Shown: positions 36,696-46,117, counted from the stretch's first letter. The stretch is 64,000 nucleotides of DNA from Bacteroidota bacterium (GCA_947496065.1 CANMBF010000002.1:1-64000); one strand, 5' to 3'. Made by a program: numbers and translations. Notes: generated by a model not told the origin, from the sequence alone.

Positions 36696-37229
36696 TTAGA
36701 AATAAAGATTAATTTCTGCTTTTAGAAAATCAATGGCTTTTTGAGTGGGTATTCTATTTTCCTCCATCATTCTATCAACGATTGCTTTGGAATAATCGAT
36801 CCCAGTCGAGTTGGCATCCATGCTACTTGCAACCGTATGCAATAATTGAACAACTTCTTCTTTTACTACTTTAATGATGTTCCAAGCTTGGTTACTTATA
36901 TAGATCTGTTGGGACAAGTTATGACTAAATTCTTGGTTGACTGAAGACTCCATTAAAAACTTTAGACCATTAGCTGAATTAACACCATCATTGTATTGAA
37001 TAATTAAATTTTGCGGACTAATTCGCTCAAGGAATAAAATCATCCTTTCGTAGGCTTGTAATTTTAATGGGGTTAATAAACTTGCAGTTGTTTTTCTTAA
37101 TTCAAGTTGCAAGCGAGCAGTGTGTTCTTCCATCACTTTATTGATGATAACGTAGCAAACTAAAAATACAACCAATGAAGGAATAATGTATTTAATAATA
37201 TCGAGTAATGTTTGTAGTAAAGGATCCAT
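36696..37229 (-). CDS. Conserved membrane-anchored protein of unknown function
   Basis: A 177-residue protein with one N-terminal membrane helix (about residues 10-30, IIKYIIPSLVVFLVCYVII) and a helical cytoplasmic remainder containing LTPLKLQAYERMILFLERISP. Its stop codon directly precedes the start of the mutase gene, with no gap. Proteins of this kind are found in Bacteroidota, but I know no function. A promoter is visible just upstream, with a predicted leader of only a few bases. Confidence 0.7.
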   Translation of the reverse strand: MDPLLQTLLDIIKYIIPSLVVFLVCYVIINKVMEEHTARLQLELRKTTASLLTPLKLQAYERMILFLERISPQNLIIQYNDGVNSANGLKFLMESSVNQEFSHNLSQQIYISNQAWNIIKVVKEEVVQLLHTVASSMDANSTGIDYSKAIVDRMMEENRIPTQKAIDFLKAEINLYF

Positions 37230-37242
37230 GATATGTATAACG

Positions 37243-37273
37243 CAAAAATAAACAAATTATTGAGTCTATTCAA
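37243..37273 (-). promoter_or_regulatory. Promoter of the membrane protein/mutase operon
   Basis: On the minus strand TTGAA (37273-37269) is followed by 18 bases and TATTTTTG (37250-37243). The box ends 13 bases from the ATG at 37229, so the 5' leader would be under about ten bases. Confidence 0.55.
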
Positions 37274-37349
37274 TCAAATTATTTAATTAGTTTAAAAGAT
37301 TTGCGGGACAACGCATATCAATTAATTTTAGTAAAATGATGTTACAATA

Positions 37350-37384
37350 AAAAGGGGGATGTGTTTATAACACATCCCCCTTTT
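37350..37384 (-). terminator. Intrinsic terminator of the PpiD-like gene
   Basis: A long stem, AAAAGGGGGATGTGT pairing with ACACATCCCCCTTTT around a very short loop, follows the stop codon of the 37400 gene on the minus strand by about 15 bases. It is flanked by A and T runs, so it may work in both directions. It isolates this gene from the mutase operon. Confidence 0.9.
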
Positions 37385-37399
37385 AAAAATTAATTGGGA

Positions 37400-39493
37400 T
37401 TAATAAAATTTAAATCTGAAATCTTTCACATCTTCAGATTTTTTCAATGAATTTAAAATATTTTCATAAACTCTGCCTTTTGTTTCAGAGTACAAGGTAC
37501 CTTTTCTAGTAGTTAAGGTCGTTGGTAATTGTTGTTTCACGATGCTTTCAACATACAATACATGCACACCCTCGCGACTTACAAATGGCTTACTGATTTT
37601 GTTTAATTTGCAGCCAAATAGATAACCTACCAATTTTGGATCACTCCCTGCAAATGGTACAGATGATGCACCGAAAGTAATTGCGTCAATTGGTTGTGCA
37701 ATTGATTTTACGGCTATTGCTACATCCTCCATGGTCTTAGCATTTGGCAATACTTTCTCGAACTGCAATTTTAATTGTGCAGCTTTCTTTTCGTTTCTCA
37801 CCAATGTTTCTACTTGTTCTCTTGCATCATCTAATGATTTGGTGCCTTCTTTTTTGATTTTAGCAATTCTTACAACCACTAAACGATCGCTTAGAGTAAA
37901 TATTTCAGAATAATCACCAATACTTCTGTCATCATTGTAAATCCATCTGACAATTTCTTTTGAATCAGGGATACCCATGATAACAATATCACTTTCTTTG
38001 ATGTCTTTAGCAATGGCTTTAGCAACACCTGCTTTGGCTGTTACCTTTTCAAAATCAACTTTTTCTGATAGTAGGTTGGTGAATTCTAAGGCTTTGTTGT
38101 AGATATTATCCTGAGTACTTTGAAGTGGTTCGATACCTCTTCTTACTTCGGCCAATTGTATTAATTTTTTAGATTTTGGCGCCACTAATTTAATGACAGA
38201 AACACCAAAAATGGTTTTAGCACCAATGGCATCACCATTGCCCATACCTTTTATTATTTTGTTAATATCAGTAGGTTGAGAGGTTTCGTTAAACCATCCC
38301 ATATCATATGGGTTAATTACTTCGCCAATGGTTGATTTCTTATTTAATACGTCCATAGCATTGTTGCTTGTTCTGATTTCTGAAGCAATTCGTTTGGCTT
38401 CAACTATAGCGTTCAAGGTATCTTGTTTGGTATTACCTTTTACAGGCACTTCACATTTTATAGCATGAACACTTGCTAAAGAATCTTCCTTAATGTTGGT
38501 TACTTTAAACAAACTAAAACCACCTTGATAATATATTGGACCTAAAACTGAATCTTTCGGAGCATTCATAACCATACTAGAGATTTCTACAGGTAATCTT
38601 CCTGGTGATTTATAGCTGGCATCATATGGCGTATTGTTAATCGTTACAAAAATTGAATCATTTTCAGTTTGATTAAAGTTGGAAATTTCTGTTGCCAAAT
38701 CTTCTTTAACTGCTAATGTATCATCCTTTGTTGGTGTAATGTACCATGAGGCATAATCAATATCTCTTAAATTTTCCTGTTTGAAATCTTCTTTGTGATT
38801 ATTAATATACGCTTGCATTTCAGAATCCGTCACCTTTATGTCTTTATCTGGAATTGAAATGAAATTAAGTGATACAATTTTGCCTTTGAGGTTTGTAGTA
38901 TTTGTAAAGTAGTCATCTTCAACATCAAGTGAGGTTGCATACAAAGATTTTGCAATTAAGGATGTGTACTTTCTATTTTGGGTTTCTAAAAACACTTGTT
39001 TGATCAAACGGTTAATTTGACCAGTAATTTCGGCATTTTTTTTATTCTGATCGATAATTTTACGAACTATCGTTGGATCGAATTCAGTATTTTGTTGAGA
39101 AAAATTCTGTTTTATTAAAGGGTGTGCGTCGTTGGTATACAATAACACTGCAGCCTCATCTGTCGGCACAACAATGCCCAATTTTTCGTACTCTTTTTCT
39201 ATAATACGTTCTTGGATAAATTGATTCCAAACAACATTGCTTACTTGTGTTTTAGCATTATCGTCGACAACTTGACCAGTAGCTTCGTATTGTGAAAGCA
39301 TGAGTTTGTATTTGGCATCAAATTCATCTAATTTGATTTTATCACCAGAAATACTGCCCACTTCGCCTTTGGAACCACCTGAAGTGTATTTGTTATAGTT
39401 TGTTATAAAATCGCTGATAACAAACAATAATAGGGAAACAAGGATCACTCCTAAAACCCAGCCTGAACGTCTTAACTTACTAATTATTGCCAT
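37400..39493 (-). CDS. PpiD/SurA-like peptidyl-prolyl isomerase foldase
   Basis: A 697-residue periplasmic foldase anchored by one N-terminal helix (GWVLGVILVSLLLFVISDFI). It then has a SurA/PpiD-type N-terminal chaperone region (about 45-240, including WNQFIQERIIEKEYEKLGI) and a parvulin domain near residues 290-420 (MNAPKDSVLGPIYYQGGFSLFKVTNI). A second parvulin-like stretch lies near the end (SREGVHVLYVESI). It probably helps fold exported proteins, including T9SS and outer-membrane clients. Single-gene unit with its own strong terminator. Confidence 0.87.
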   Translation of the reverse strand: MAIISKLRRSGWVLGVILVSLLLFVISDFITNYNKYTSGGSKGEVGSISGDKIKLDEFDAKYKLMLSQYEATGQVVDDNAKTQVSNVVWNQFIQERIIEKEYEKLGIVVPTDEAAVLLYTNDAHPLIKQNFSQQNTEFDPTIVRKIIDQNKKNAEITGQINRLIKQVFLETQNRKYTSLIAKSLYATSLDVEDDYFTNTTNLKGKIVSLNFISIPDKDIKVTDSEMQAYINNHKEDFKQENLRDIDYASWYITPTKDDTLAVKEDLATEISNFNQTENDSIFVTINNTPYDASYKSPGRLPVEISSMVMNAPKDSVLGPIYYQGGFSLFKVTNIKEDSLASVHAIKCEVPVKGNTKQDTLNAIVEAKRIASEIRTSNNAMDVLNKKSTIGEVINPYDMGWFNETSQPTDINKIIKGMGNGDAIGAKTIFGVSVIKLVAPKSKKLIQLAEVRRGIEPLQSTQDNIYNKALEFTNLLSEKVDFEKVTAKAGVAKAIAKDIKESDIVIMGIPDSKEIVRWIYNDDRSIGDYSEIFTLSDRLVVVRIAKIKKEGTKSLDDAREQVETLVRNEKKAAQLKLQFEKVLPNAKTMEDVAIAVKSIAQPIDAITFGASSVPFAGSDPKLVGYLFGCKLNKISKPFVSREGVHVLYVESIVKQQLPTTLTTRKGTLYSETKGRVYENILNSLKKSEDVKDFRFKFY

Positions 39494-39667
39494 ATACTTT
39501 TTTCAAAAAGAGGTGCAAAATAATACATTTAATGCTGAAAAGACAAATAAATTTGATAAAATAAATTTTTTACACTGAAAAAAGTAGCGCTATTCTTATT
39601 TATTTACAGAACTTAAAATTAGCATAACAATGAAAAGCAATAATATTTCTAATTTTGCAATGATTTT

Positions 39668-40234
39668 ATGCAGGACATCGAACCACACTATCATTGGTTA
39701 CATCTTTACAACTCCGAAGAAGATGTAAATTCACCTTACTATCAAAAAGTGCACAGTGAATTTGAGTACAGTAATACAGTCTATAATTACCTCATACATC
39801 CTCAGTGGGATTCGTTTGGCTCTGTTACTTTATACCTTAAAATACTTTACACGGATTACGACAAAGGCTTTTGCATCATTGAATTGATTGGTGAATGGAA
39901 CGATGCTATCAACAATGATATTATGCTGTTAAAGCGCGATATCATTGAACTTTTAGAGGAACAAGGCATTGATAAGTTTATTTTGATCGGCGAAAATGTC
40001 TTGAATTTTCATAGCAGTGATGACTCTTATTACGAAGAATGGTTTGCAGAATTAGAAGATGGGTGGATTGCCATGGTCAATTTTCGCGAGCATGTGTTAG
40101 ATGAATTCAAATATTGCAAGGCCGATTATTATTTAAACTTTGGCGGCGACTTAGATACATTATCTTGGAGAAAACATACCCCCATTCAACTTTTTAAAAA
40201 GGTAGAAGACCTTATTTCGAAGCGGTTAAATTAA
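39668..40234 (+). CDS. Conserved acidic protein of unknown function
   Basis: A 188-residue soluble protein, rich in Asp/Glu/Tyr and without signal peptide or membrane helix. It contains YKVHSEF-like and HPQWDSFGSVTLYLKILYTDYDKGFCIIELIGEW segments and EHVLDEFKYCKADYYLNFGGDLDTL near the C-terminus. I do not recognise a family. A TAATTTTG box at 39648-39655 lies 12 bases before the ATG. Confidence 0.65.
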   Translation: MQDIEPHYHWLHLYNSEEDVNSPYYQKVHSEFEYSNTVYNYLIHPQWDSFGSVTLYLKILYTDYDKGFCIIELIGEWNDAINNDIMLLKRDIIELLEEQGIDKFILIGENVLNFHSSDDSYYEEWFAELEDGWIAMVNFREHVLDEFKYCKADYYLNFGGDLDTLSWRKHTPIQLFKKVEDLISKRLN

Positions 40235-40312
40235 ATAAAAAATGAATTTAAAAATTCAAGAAATATTTGTTTAACAAATAATGTCATATTTATGTCAAAT
40301 TCAAATGGTTCA

Positions 40313-40343
40313 TTGACTCTTACTTCCTATTATATTAATTTTG
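40313..40343 (+). promoter_or_regulatory. Promoter directly in front of the secreted haem-motif gene
   Basis: TTGAC (40313-40317), 18 bases, then TAATTTTG (40336-40343). Only six bases separate the -7 box from the ATG at 40350, which predicts a leaderless or nearly leaderless mRNA. Confidence 0.6.
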
Positions 40344-40349
40344 GTGTTT

Positions 40350-42905
40350 ATGAATAGAACATACGTGCGCAACATTTTTATTTCCCTTGTTTTTTTAGTA
40401 ACCCTAACAAGCTCAATTATGAATAGTTCTGGCCCTTCTGCTGCCTTAACTGGCGCGGCCATTACAGGGTCTACCAACGAGACAAATTGCACCAGTTGTC
40501 ACAGTGGTACTTTCATTACAAGCAACAATTCTAATCTCAATAAAATATTTTTAAATAGCAATTTTCAAGGAGGCGGCTATATACCCGATTCTACTTATAC
40601 TATTTCGTTGAGCTTTAAACAAGCCGGTATTGCGCGTTATGGATTTCAAATTACATGTATTAGCTCTTCTACCAATGCACCAATTGGAACATTGGCCGCC
40701 GGCAATAGCCGTGTTCAAAAATCAACAGCAACTGTCGGTGGTAATACCCGTCAATATATTTTGCATACAACAGCAGGAACAGATACTATTAAAAAAGATA
40801 GCACCCTTTGGACCTTTACCTGGAAAGCGCCCAGTTCGAATGTTGGTAAGGTTAAATTTTACGCCGCTGTAATGGCTTCCAATAACAACGGCAATAATTC
40901 TGGCGATATTGTTTATGGCAAATCATTCGAAATTAGCCCTTCAAGTTTATTGGTAACCGCCGATGCCTACAGCGTTGATAGTGTTGTATGCGCCAGCAAC
41001 AATGCACAAATGACAGGCAAGGGTAATGGCTCGCCTAACAGTTGGAATTGGCGATTTACCGGGGCCAATATAATCTCAAGTACCTTGCAAAATCCAATTG
41101 TAAAATTTACTTCAACGGGCACCCAATTGGCCATTTTAACAACCAAAAACGCCTACGGCACTAGCACCCCTGACACACTTAAGGTAACTGTAAAACCTTC
41201 TCCATCTGCCGCCATTTCGAATGGTGCCGCTGGCACTATTTGTAAAGGTGATTCAGTTTTACTTACTGCCAATCCTGGTTCGGGTGTTACTTACAAATGG
41301 AGTTTAAACAACAAAACAACGCGAACAATCTATGCCAAAGATACAGGCAATTACAGTGTTACTGTCACCGCCCTTAGCAATGGATGTGCTATTACACCAA
41401 ATCCGTTCAAGTTGGGTTGGTATGCCAAGCCTTCCATTTCATTGACGAAAACACTTGCTAAAGATACTTTTTGTGGGCAAATCAATGAAACCATTACAGC
41501 AAGTGGTTTGAATATTGACAGTGTTGAATGGTATGTAGACAATCTACTTTATGCGAAAACAAAATCATTATCATTAAATCTTTCAGGCAGCAAAAGCTTA
41601 ACGGTTTTTGCGATTGCAAGAAGTATTAACAATTGCAAGAGTGCAGCGAGCAATGCTTTTAGTTTAAAAGTGGTTAAAAAAATTAATGCCTATAATTTTA
41701 GTGCTATTAAAACCTCTAGCAATATAAAGTTAAAATGGCTCCTATACCCTGGTATCGATTCTGTGCAATACAGTTTAAATGGCATTAATTTTAAACGCAG
41801 TATTAACGATACTACCCTTACACTTTCGGGCCTTACACCTTCAACTTTTTATAACATTACCATCAGAAGCTTTCAAAAGAATTTCTGTAAGTTCTCAGAT
41901 ACTGTTATCAGTATTAGAACCAACAATTGCTCAAACATTACCTATAAGGTTGCACTCAATTTAAGAATTTGTAAAGGTGAATCGATAAAGGCGGAGGTTA
42001 GAAATTTGCCAAAAACGAAGGTCAGTATATCATTTAATGGACTGCCATTTGCCAAAGACACTTCCTACACTTTCAATCCAACTAAAAGCGATTCATTACT
42101 AATTTTAATCAAGGATAGTTTAAGTTTAACGTGCCCCGATATCAAAGAAAAACCGGGATATCTTGTAGACACTTTCCCGAGTGACAATGGCATCTATTCT
42201 TACAACGCAAGCGCATGCAAAAATACATTTCAATACGCCATTAATCCTTTGTATCAGACCTACAGTTTTTATAAAAATAATACGATGTTGAGTTCGGGTG
42301 CAAATAATCAATACAATTACACAGGATTAGTAACAGGCGATAAATTAGAAGCAAAGGTGAGTATCAATACCTGTTCAAAAACCATTGGTACTGTTAACTT
42401 TTCAATCAACCTGCCAGCCAATGCCAATTTCACATACCTGCGCAATTGGAAAACCTACACATTTACTCCGGCAGATACCGGAATGCTGAACTACAGTTGG
42501 TATATAAATGATACTTTTAAAAGTGCTAATAAAAATTTTGTTTTGGACATGAGTGTCTATAACAGCAAAACAGCAGTGATCTCATTGGCGACTAACAATT
42601 TTCAAACTTGCACTGATAGCACTTTCCAAACCATCAACTTCCCTAACTTTTTGAAGGTGGCCGACCTAAGTAATTACCAACTCAACATCTATCCGAATCC
42701 ATTTAACGAACAATTAGAAATCAACACCAACTTAGAAAATTATCAATTAATGGTGTTAGACAATTTGGGTAGAATACTTTTAAACTTAAGTAATTTGAGC
42801 AATCATCAAAGCATCGATGCGAGTGCATGGAGCAGAGGTTTGTACCACATTGTTTTGAGCAATGAATATTTAACCCTCGATCGAAAATTGGTGAAGGTGC
42901 AATAG
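40350..42905 (+). CDS. Secreted protein with choice-of-anchor V domain, CxxCH motif and T9SS type A sorting domain
   Basis: About 851 residues from the ATG at 40350, after rejecting TTG at 40341. A signal peptide is followed by GSTNETNCTSCHSG, a CxxCH haem-c attachment motif at about residue 50. A reelin-like choice-of-anchor V domain comes next (about 55-200, YTISLSFKQAGIARYGFQIT ... GKVKFYAAVMASNNNG). The middle holds PKD- and immunoglobulin-like repeats and one fibronectin III-like stretch (LSGLTPSTFYNITIRSF). The last 80 residues are a type A sorting domain (LNIYPNPFNEQLEI ... LDNLGRILLN ... RGLYHIVLSN ... KLVKVQ), so it is a T9SS substrate anchored at the surface. Confidence 0.83.
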   Translation: MNRTYVRNIFISLVFLVTLTSSIMNSSGPSAALTGAAITGSTNETNCTSCHSGTFITSNNSNLNKIFLNSNFQGGGYIPDSTYTISLSFKQAGIARYGFQITCISSSTNAPIGTLAAGNSRVQKSTATVGGNTRQYILHTTAGTDTIKKDSTLWTFTWKAPSSNVGKVKFYAAVMASNNNGNNSGDIVYGKSFEISPSSLLVTADAYSVDSVVCASNNAQMTGKGNGSPNSWNWRFTGANIISSTLQNPIVKFTSTGTQLAILTTKNAYGTSTPDTLKVTVKPSPSAAISNGAAGTICKGDSVLLTANPGSGVTYKWSLNNKTTRTIYAKDTGNYSVTVTALSNGCAITPNPFKLGWYAKPSISLTKTLAKDTFCGQINETITASGLNIDSVEWYVDNLLYAKTKSLSLNLSGSKSLTVFAIARSINNCKSAASNAFSLKVVKKINAYNFSAIKTSSNIKLKWLLYPGIDSVQYSLNGINFKRSINDTTLTLSGLTPSTFYNITIRSFQKNFCKFSDTVISIRTNNCSNITYKVALNLRICKGESIKAEVRNLPKTKVSISFNGLPFAKDTSYTFNPTKSDSLLILIKDSLSLTCPDIKEKPGYLVDTFPSDNGIYSYNASACKNTFQYAINPLYQTYSFYKNNTMLSSGANNQYNYTGLVTGDKLEAKVSINTCSKTIGTVNFSINLPANANFTYLRNWKTYTFTPADTGMLNYSWYINDTFKSANKNFVLDMSVYNSKTAVISLATNNFQTCTDSTFQTINFPNFLKVADLSNYQLNIYPNPFNEQLEINTNLENYQLMVLDNLGRILLNLSNLSNHQSIDASAWSRGLYHIVLSNEYLTLDRKLVKVQ

Positions 42906-42943
42906 TTATTTTAAGTAATTATGCCTGTAGGCCTAGTGCAATA

Positions 42944-42972
42944 GTGACATTCATAATATTTTACTATGTTTG
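42944..42972 (+). promoter_or_regulatory. Promoter of the DUF3822-rsmD-coaD operon
   Basis: GTGAC (42944-42948), 16 bases, then TATGTTTG (42965-42972), about 67 bases before the DUF3822 gene. It fits the Bacteroidota pattern with one mismatch in the upstream box. Confidence 0.55.
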
Positions 42973-43038
42973 CAATTAATATCATGCGCAGCTTTTGTAT
43001 CAATACAAAATTTTCGGATGCTAATTAGCAACTAAGCC

Positions 43039-43770
43039 ATGCAAGAAACTTCGAACAAACAACATTTATTAGCCGAATATTATTCTGAGAAAGAATTGGT
43101 TCCTTCTCTCTGCGATTTGTACGTTTCGCTCTTTACAGATTGTGCTGTTTTAGTAGCATTTAGTTCGCGTGATAAAAATCTTATGGCCTATAAAATTGCC
43201 AATCCTGTTGAACAACTTTCGAAAGTAGAGCCTTGGATGAAAGCCGATTTTAATCAAATCATTTCAGTTAGTTTTACAACAGATTTTTTTGCGACCCCTG
43301 AAGCTTTTGTTGCCAATGCGTATAACCACCAAAATTTAAGTGGTCAAGTAATGGTTGATTACGAAGACCAACATTCAACTGCATCTGTGCACTATCTGAA
43401 TGGGCTCATTACTTTTCACCTTTTAAAGAAACAGGCAAGTCAATTGTACGTTTATAGAACGGGCAATCAATACAGCATTCTTTTAATGAATTTCGACCAA
43501 TGTCTTTTGGCCAATAGTTATCAGTGTGACAACGAAACCGAGGTATTGTATTTTCTATTAAACGCTTTACAAATAAGTGATTTATTGCCTTCGGACGCTA
43601 CCTTAAATTTAGACTATAGCATTTTAAAACAAACTGAAATGGTGAAATTTTTAAGTCCCCATTTTTCTAAAAATGTGGTTTTAAATTATGCATTTGAGCA
43701 TGAGAACCCTGCAGTTCCTGATTTGCAAGAAAAGTTATTTGCGTGTTACGCAGCCTCTTTATGCGCATAA
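43039..43770 (+). CDS. DUF3822 family protein
   Basis: A 243-residue soluble protein resembling the DUF3822 family, with an actin-like layout in two halves and the stretch TGNQYSILLMNFDQCLLANSYQCDNETEVLYFLLN. It lies directly upstream of rsmD and overlaps it by 10 bases, the usual arrangement in Bacteroidota. No function is established. Confidence 0.75.
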   Translation: MQETSNKQHLLAEYYSEKELVPSLCDLYVSLFTDCAVLVAFSSRDKNLMAYKIANPVEQLSKVEPWMKADFNQIISVSFTTDFFATPEAFVANAYNHQNLSGQVMVDYEDQHSTASVHYLNGLITFHLLKKQASQLYVYRTGNQYSILLMNFDQCLLANSYQCDNETEVLYFLLNALQISDLLPSDATLNLDYSILKQTEMVKFLSPHFSKNVVLNYAFEHENPAVPDLQEKLFACYAASLCA

Positions 43771-44321
43771 TAGCAGGCATATACAAGGGCTATCAATTCA
43801 AGACCTACAACGGCAGCAATACGCGCCCAACCACAGATTTAGCGAAGGAAAGTTTGTTTAATTCCTTACATCAACTCTACCCAATTGAAGGCAGCAAGGT
43901 GCTCGACTTATTTGCAGGCACAGGCAATATAGGCTTGGAGTTTTTATCGCGAGGAGCCGAATCATTAATCAGTATAGATGCCAATCAGGCCAATATTGAG
44001 TTCATGAAAAAAATAAAAAACGAACTTGAAAATAAAGCATGGCAAATTACCAAATGGGATGCATTAAAATTTAGCAAGCAATTAGCAATAATACCTGATA
44101 TTATTTTTGCCGACCCTCCTTATGATTTTGTTCAACTCCATCAATTGGTTGATATAATTACGAAGGCCGAGTGGTTTGTTAACAACAACCGTTTATTTAT
44201 TCTTGAGCATTCAGATAAACTAATTTTTGATTCACCAACGCTGTTTTTAAAAAAACAATACGGGAATACTTGCTTTAGTTTTTTTAATTGGACCGCCGCT
44301 AAAGAAAAAACAAATTATTAA
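43761..44321 (+). CDS. rsmD: 16S rRNA (guanine(966)-N(2))-methyltransferase RsmD
   Basis: A 186-residue enzyme that methylates G966 of 16S rRNA. It starts MRIIAGIYKGYQF, with the RPTTDLAKESLFNSL segment typical of RsmD. The SAM-binding loop is VLDLFAGTGNIGLEFLSRGA and the catalytic motif is ADPPYDF (N/DPPY). The ATG at 43761 lies inside the end of the DUF3822 frame, which suggests coupled translation. coaD follows 38 bases later. Confidence 0.93.
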   Translation: MRIIAGIYKGYQFKTYNGSNTRPTTDLAKESLFNSLHQLYPIEGSKVLDLFAGTGNIGLEFLSRGAESLISIDANQANIEFMKKIKNELENKAWQITKWDALKFSKQLAIIPDIIFADPPYDFVQLHQLVDIITKAEWFVNNNRLFILEHSDKLIFDSPTLFLKKQYGNTCFSFFNWTAAKEKTNY

Positions 44322-44359
44322 TTTTAAATAGTAATATTGTATTGAATAACTCAATTTAA

Positions 44360-44818
44360 ATGGAAAAAATCGCATTATTCCCAGGCTCATTCGACCCCAT
44401 TACCAAAGGGCATGTTGACATTGTAGAAAAAGGTTTACAGATATTCGATAAAATTGTTATTGCTATTGGCAGCAATGCAAAAAAAACCAATTTGTTTACT
44501 TTGGAACAACGCATGGAATGGATTCGAAAAATATTTGCCAATGAGCCGAGGGTGGAGGTAAAAGCTTACACTGGCTTAACAGTAAATTACTGCAACGAAG
44601 TAGGTGCGCATTTTATTTTAAGAGGATTGCGATCGCCTGGCGACTTTGAATATGAGCAACAAATTGCTTTTGCTAATAAAGAATTGGTGGAGAATGTGGA
44701 AACCGTTTTCCTTCTATCAAGTCCATATTATACCAACATTAGCAGCACCATTGTTAGAGACATTATCATTAACAAGGGTAACTATAGCAAGTTTGTACCT
44801 GAAGGCATTGTATTTTAA
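44360..44818 (+). CDS. coaD: Phosphopantetheine adenylyltransferase
   Basis: A 152-residue enzyme of coenzyme A synthesis that joins ATP and 4'-phosphopantetheine to dephospho-CoA. The nucleotidyltransferase motif is GSFDPITKGHVDIV with the TKGH histidine. YTGLTVNYCNEVGAHFILRGLRSPGDFEYE and the C-terminal SSTIVRDII (ISSTxxR motif) complete the active site. The length is normal. It follows rsmD, a very common pairing, and its stop overlaps the stop of the NUDIX gene on the other strand by four bases. Confidence 0.95.
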   Translation: MEKIALFPGSFDPITKGHVDIVEKGLQIFDKIVIAIGSNAKKTNLFTLEQRMEWIRKIFANEPRVEVKAYTGLTVNYCNEVGAHFILRGLRSPGDFEYEQQIAFANKELVENVETVFLLSSPYYTNISSTIVRDIIINKGNYSKFVPEGIVF

Positions 44819-45465
44819 AACAAGTGTGCTTGTTTAGATACTTTTGGAAATTCTATTTTCTCAATAAGTGCTTTAATAGAATCATAGGTTTCGAAATCAG
44901 GCTGCTTTAAAAAAGCTTTATCAACCCATCTTACTTCGGTAATATCTTCTTCTAACTGAGGTTTTGTTTCGTTGTTTCCCCAAGCTATCATTTTGTACCA
45001 AGCCGTTTTCTTTAAAATCCATCGACCTTTTAAAAAATAGACATGGTAGGTATTGTCAATTTTATCGAGTAGACCTAAAAAATGCAGTCCACATTCCTCG
45101 TGTACCTCGCGCAGGGCGGCCCTTCTTTGGGCTTCGCCTTTTTCTATTTTACCTTTTGGTAAATCCCAAAGCCCTAAACGCTTGATTAATAACAATTGTC
45201 CGAGTTCATTAAATACAATACCACCCGCCGCTTTAATTAATTTAAATTGTTTTTTCAACACCTCATAAAGCTTCAAAGATTCATTTGTTTCGAATCCAAA
45301 ATAATGGTCTTTAAGCTCAGTACCACTTGTTATCTTGGCAATCAAACCTTTCAATTCGGTAGCTGGAAACAACACCATCTTTTCTTTCTGTTGTTTTAGA
45401 AAAGCATAATTGCCGATAAATAGTGTATAGTGGTTAATAAATATTTTATAGTTTTGCTGACCCAT
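44815..45465 (-). CDS. NUDIX hydrolase
   Basis: About 216 residues from the ATG at 45465 (MGQQNYKIFINHYTLFIGN). The open frame back to 45567 runs into pyrE and is not a credible start. The C-terminal half (about 85-216) is a NUDIX domain with the box GKIEKGEAQRRAALREVHEECG, close to GX5EX7REUXEEXGU, preceded by LLIKRLGLWDLPKG. The N-terminal half is a family-specific extension. The substrate is unknown. It is divergent from pyrE with four bases between the start codons. Confidence 0.85.
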   Translation of the reverse strand: MGQQNYKIFINHYTLFIGNYAFLKQQKEKMVLFPATELKGLIAKITSGTELKDHYFGFETNESLKLYEVLKKQFKLIKAAGGIVFNELGQLLLIKRLGLWDLPKGKIEKGEAQRRAALREVHEECGLHFLGLLDKIDNTYHVYFLKGRWILKKTAWYKMIAWGNNETKPQLEEDITEVRWVDKAFLKQPDFETYDSIKALIEKIEFPKVSKQAHLF

Positions 45466-45496
45466 AATTATGATGAACGATACAAGTGCAAAAATA
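45449..45496. promoter_or_regulatory. Overlapping divergent promoter boxes of the NUDIX gene and pyrE
   Basis: A plus-strand TAGTTTTG (45449-45456) points at pyrE and lies inside the first codons of the NUDIX gene. A minus-strand TATTTTTG (45496-45489) points at the NUDIX gene and lies inside pyrE. Upstream elements are weak on both sides. With start codons only four bases apart, the promoters have to overlap the opposite coding region. Confidence 0.4.
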
Positions 45497-46117
45497 GCGC
45501 AATACTTATTAGAATGCGAAGCAGTCAAATTAAATGTTGATGAACCTTTCACTTGGACCAGCGGCATGCGCTCTCCAATTTACTGCGACAACAGAGTGAC
45601 ACTTTCCTACCCTGCCATACGCCAATACATTACCAACGAACTTGTAAAAGCGATTCTTCAGCATTTTGGAAATGTGGAAGCCATTGCTGGTGTAGCTACA
45701 GCTGGTATTGCACAAGGTGCCTTGATTGCAGACAAAATGAATTTACCATTCGCTTATGTAAGACCTGAGCCTAAGAAGCACGGTTTAAAAAACAGCATTG
45801 AAGGCCATTTAGAAGCGGGTGCCAAAGTAGTAGTGGTAGAAGATTTAATTAGTACAGGTAAAAGCAGTTTAAAAGCAGTTGAAGATTTAAGAGAGAATGG
45901 CATTGAAGTAGTGGGCTTGGTTTCAATCTTTAATTATGGTTTTGCTGCGGCCGACCAAAAATTCAAGGACACCAATTGCCATTATATTTCTTTATCTAAT
46001 TTTAATGTTTTGGCTGAAGTTGCGATACAAACCAATTATATCACCAATTTGCAAGCCGAGAAGATTGCAATGTGGAGTAAAGATCCACAAGCTTGGAGTG
46101 ACCAAATAGGCGCTTAA
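45470..46117 (+). CDS. pyrE: Orotate phosphoribosyltransferase
   Basis: A 215-residue enzyme of pyrimidine synthesis that makes OMP from orotate and PRPP. It has FTWTSGMRSPIYCDNR at the front, AGVATAGIAQGALIAD, YVRPEPKKHG with the catalytic lysines, and the PRPP-binding motif VVVVEDLISTGKSS. ATG occurs twice in succession (45470 and 45473); either may be used. A GCGCTT/AAGCGC hairpin overlapping the stop codon (46110-46126) might act as a weak terminator. Confidence 0.95.
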   Translation: MMNDTSAKIAQYLLECEAVKLNVDEPFTWTSGMRSPIYCDNRVTLSYPAIRQYITNELVKAILQHFGNVEAIAGVATAGIAQGALIADKMNLPFAYVRPEPKKHGLKNSIEGHLEAGAKVVVVEDLISTGKSSLKAVEDLRENGIEVVGLVSIFNYGFAAADQKFKDTNCHYISLSNFNVLAEVAIQTNYITNLQAEKIAMWSKDPQAWSDQIGA

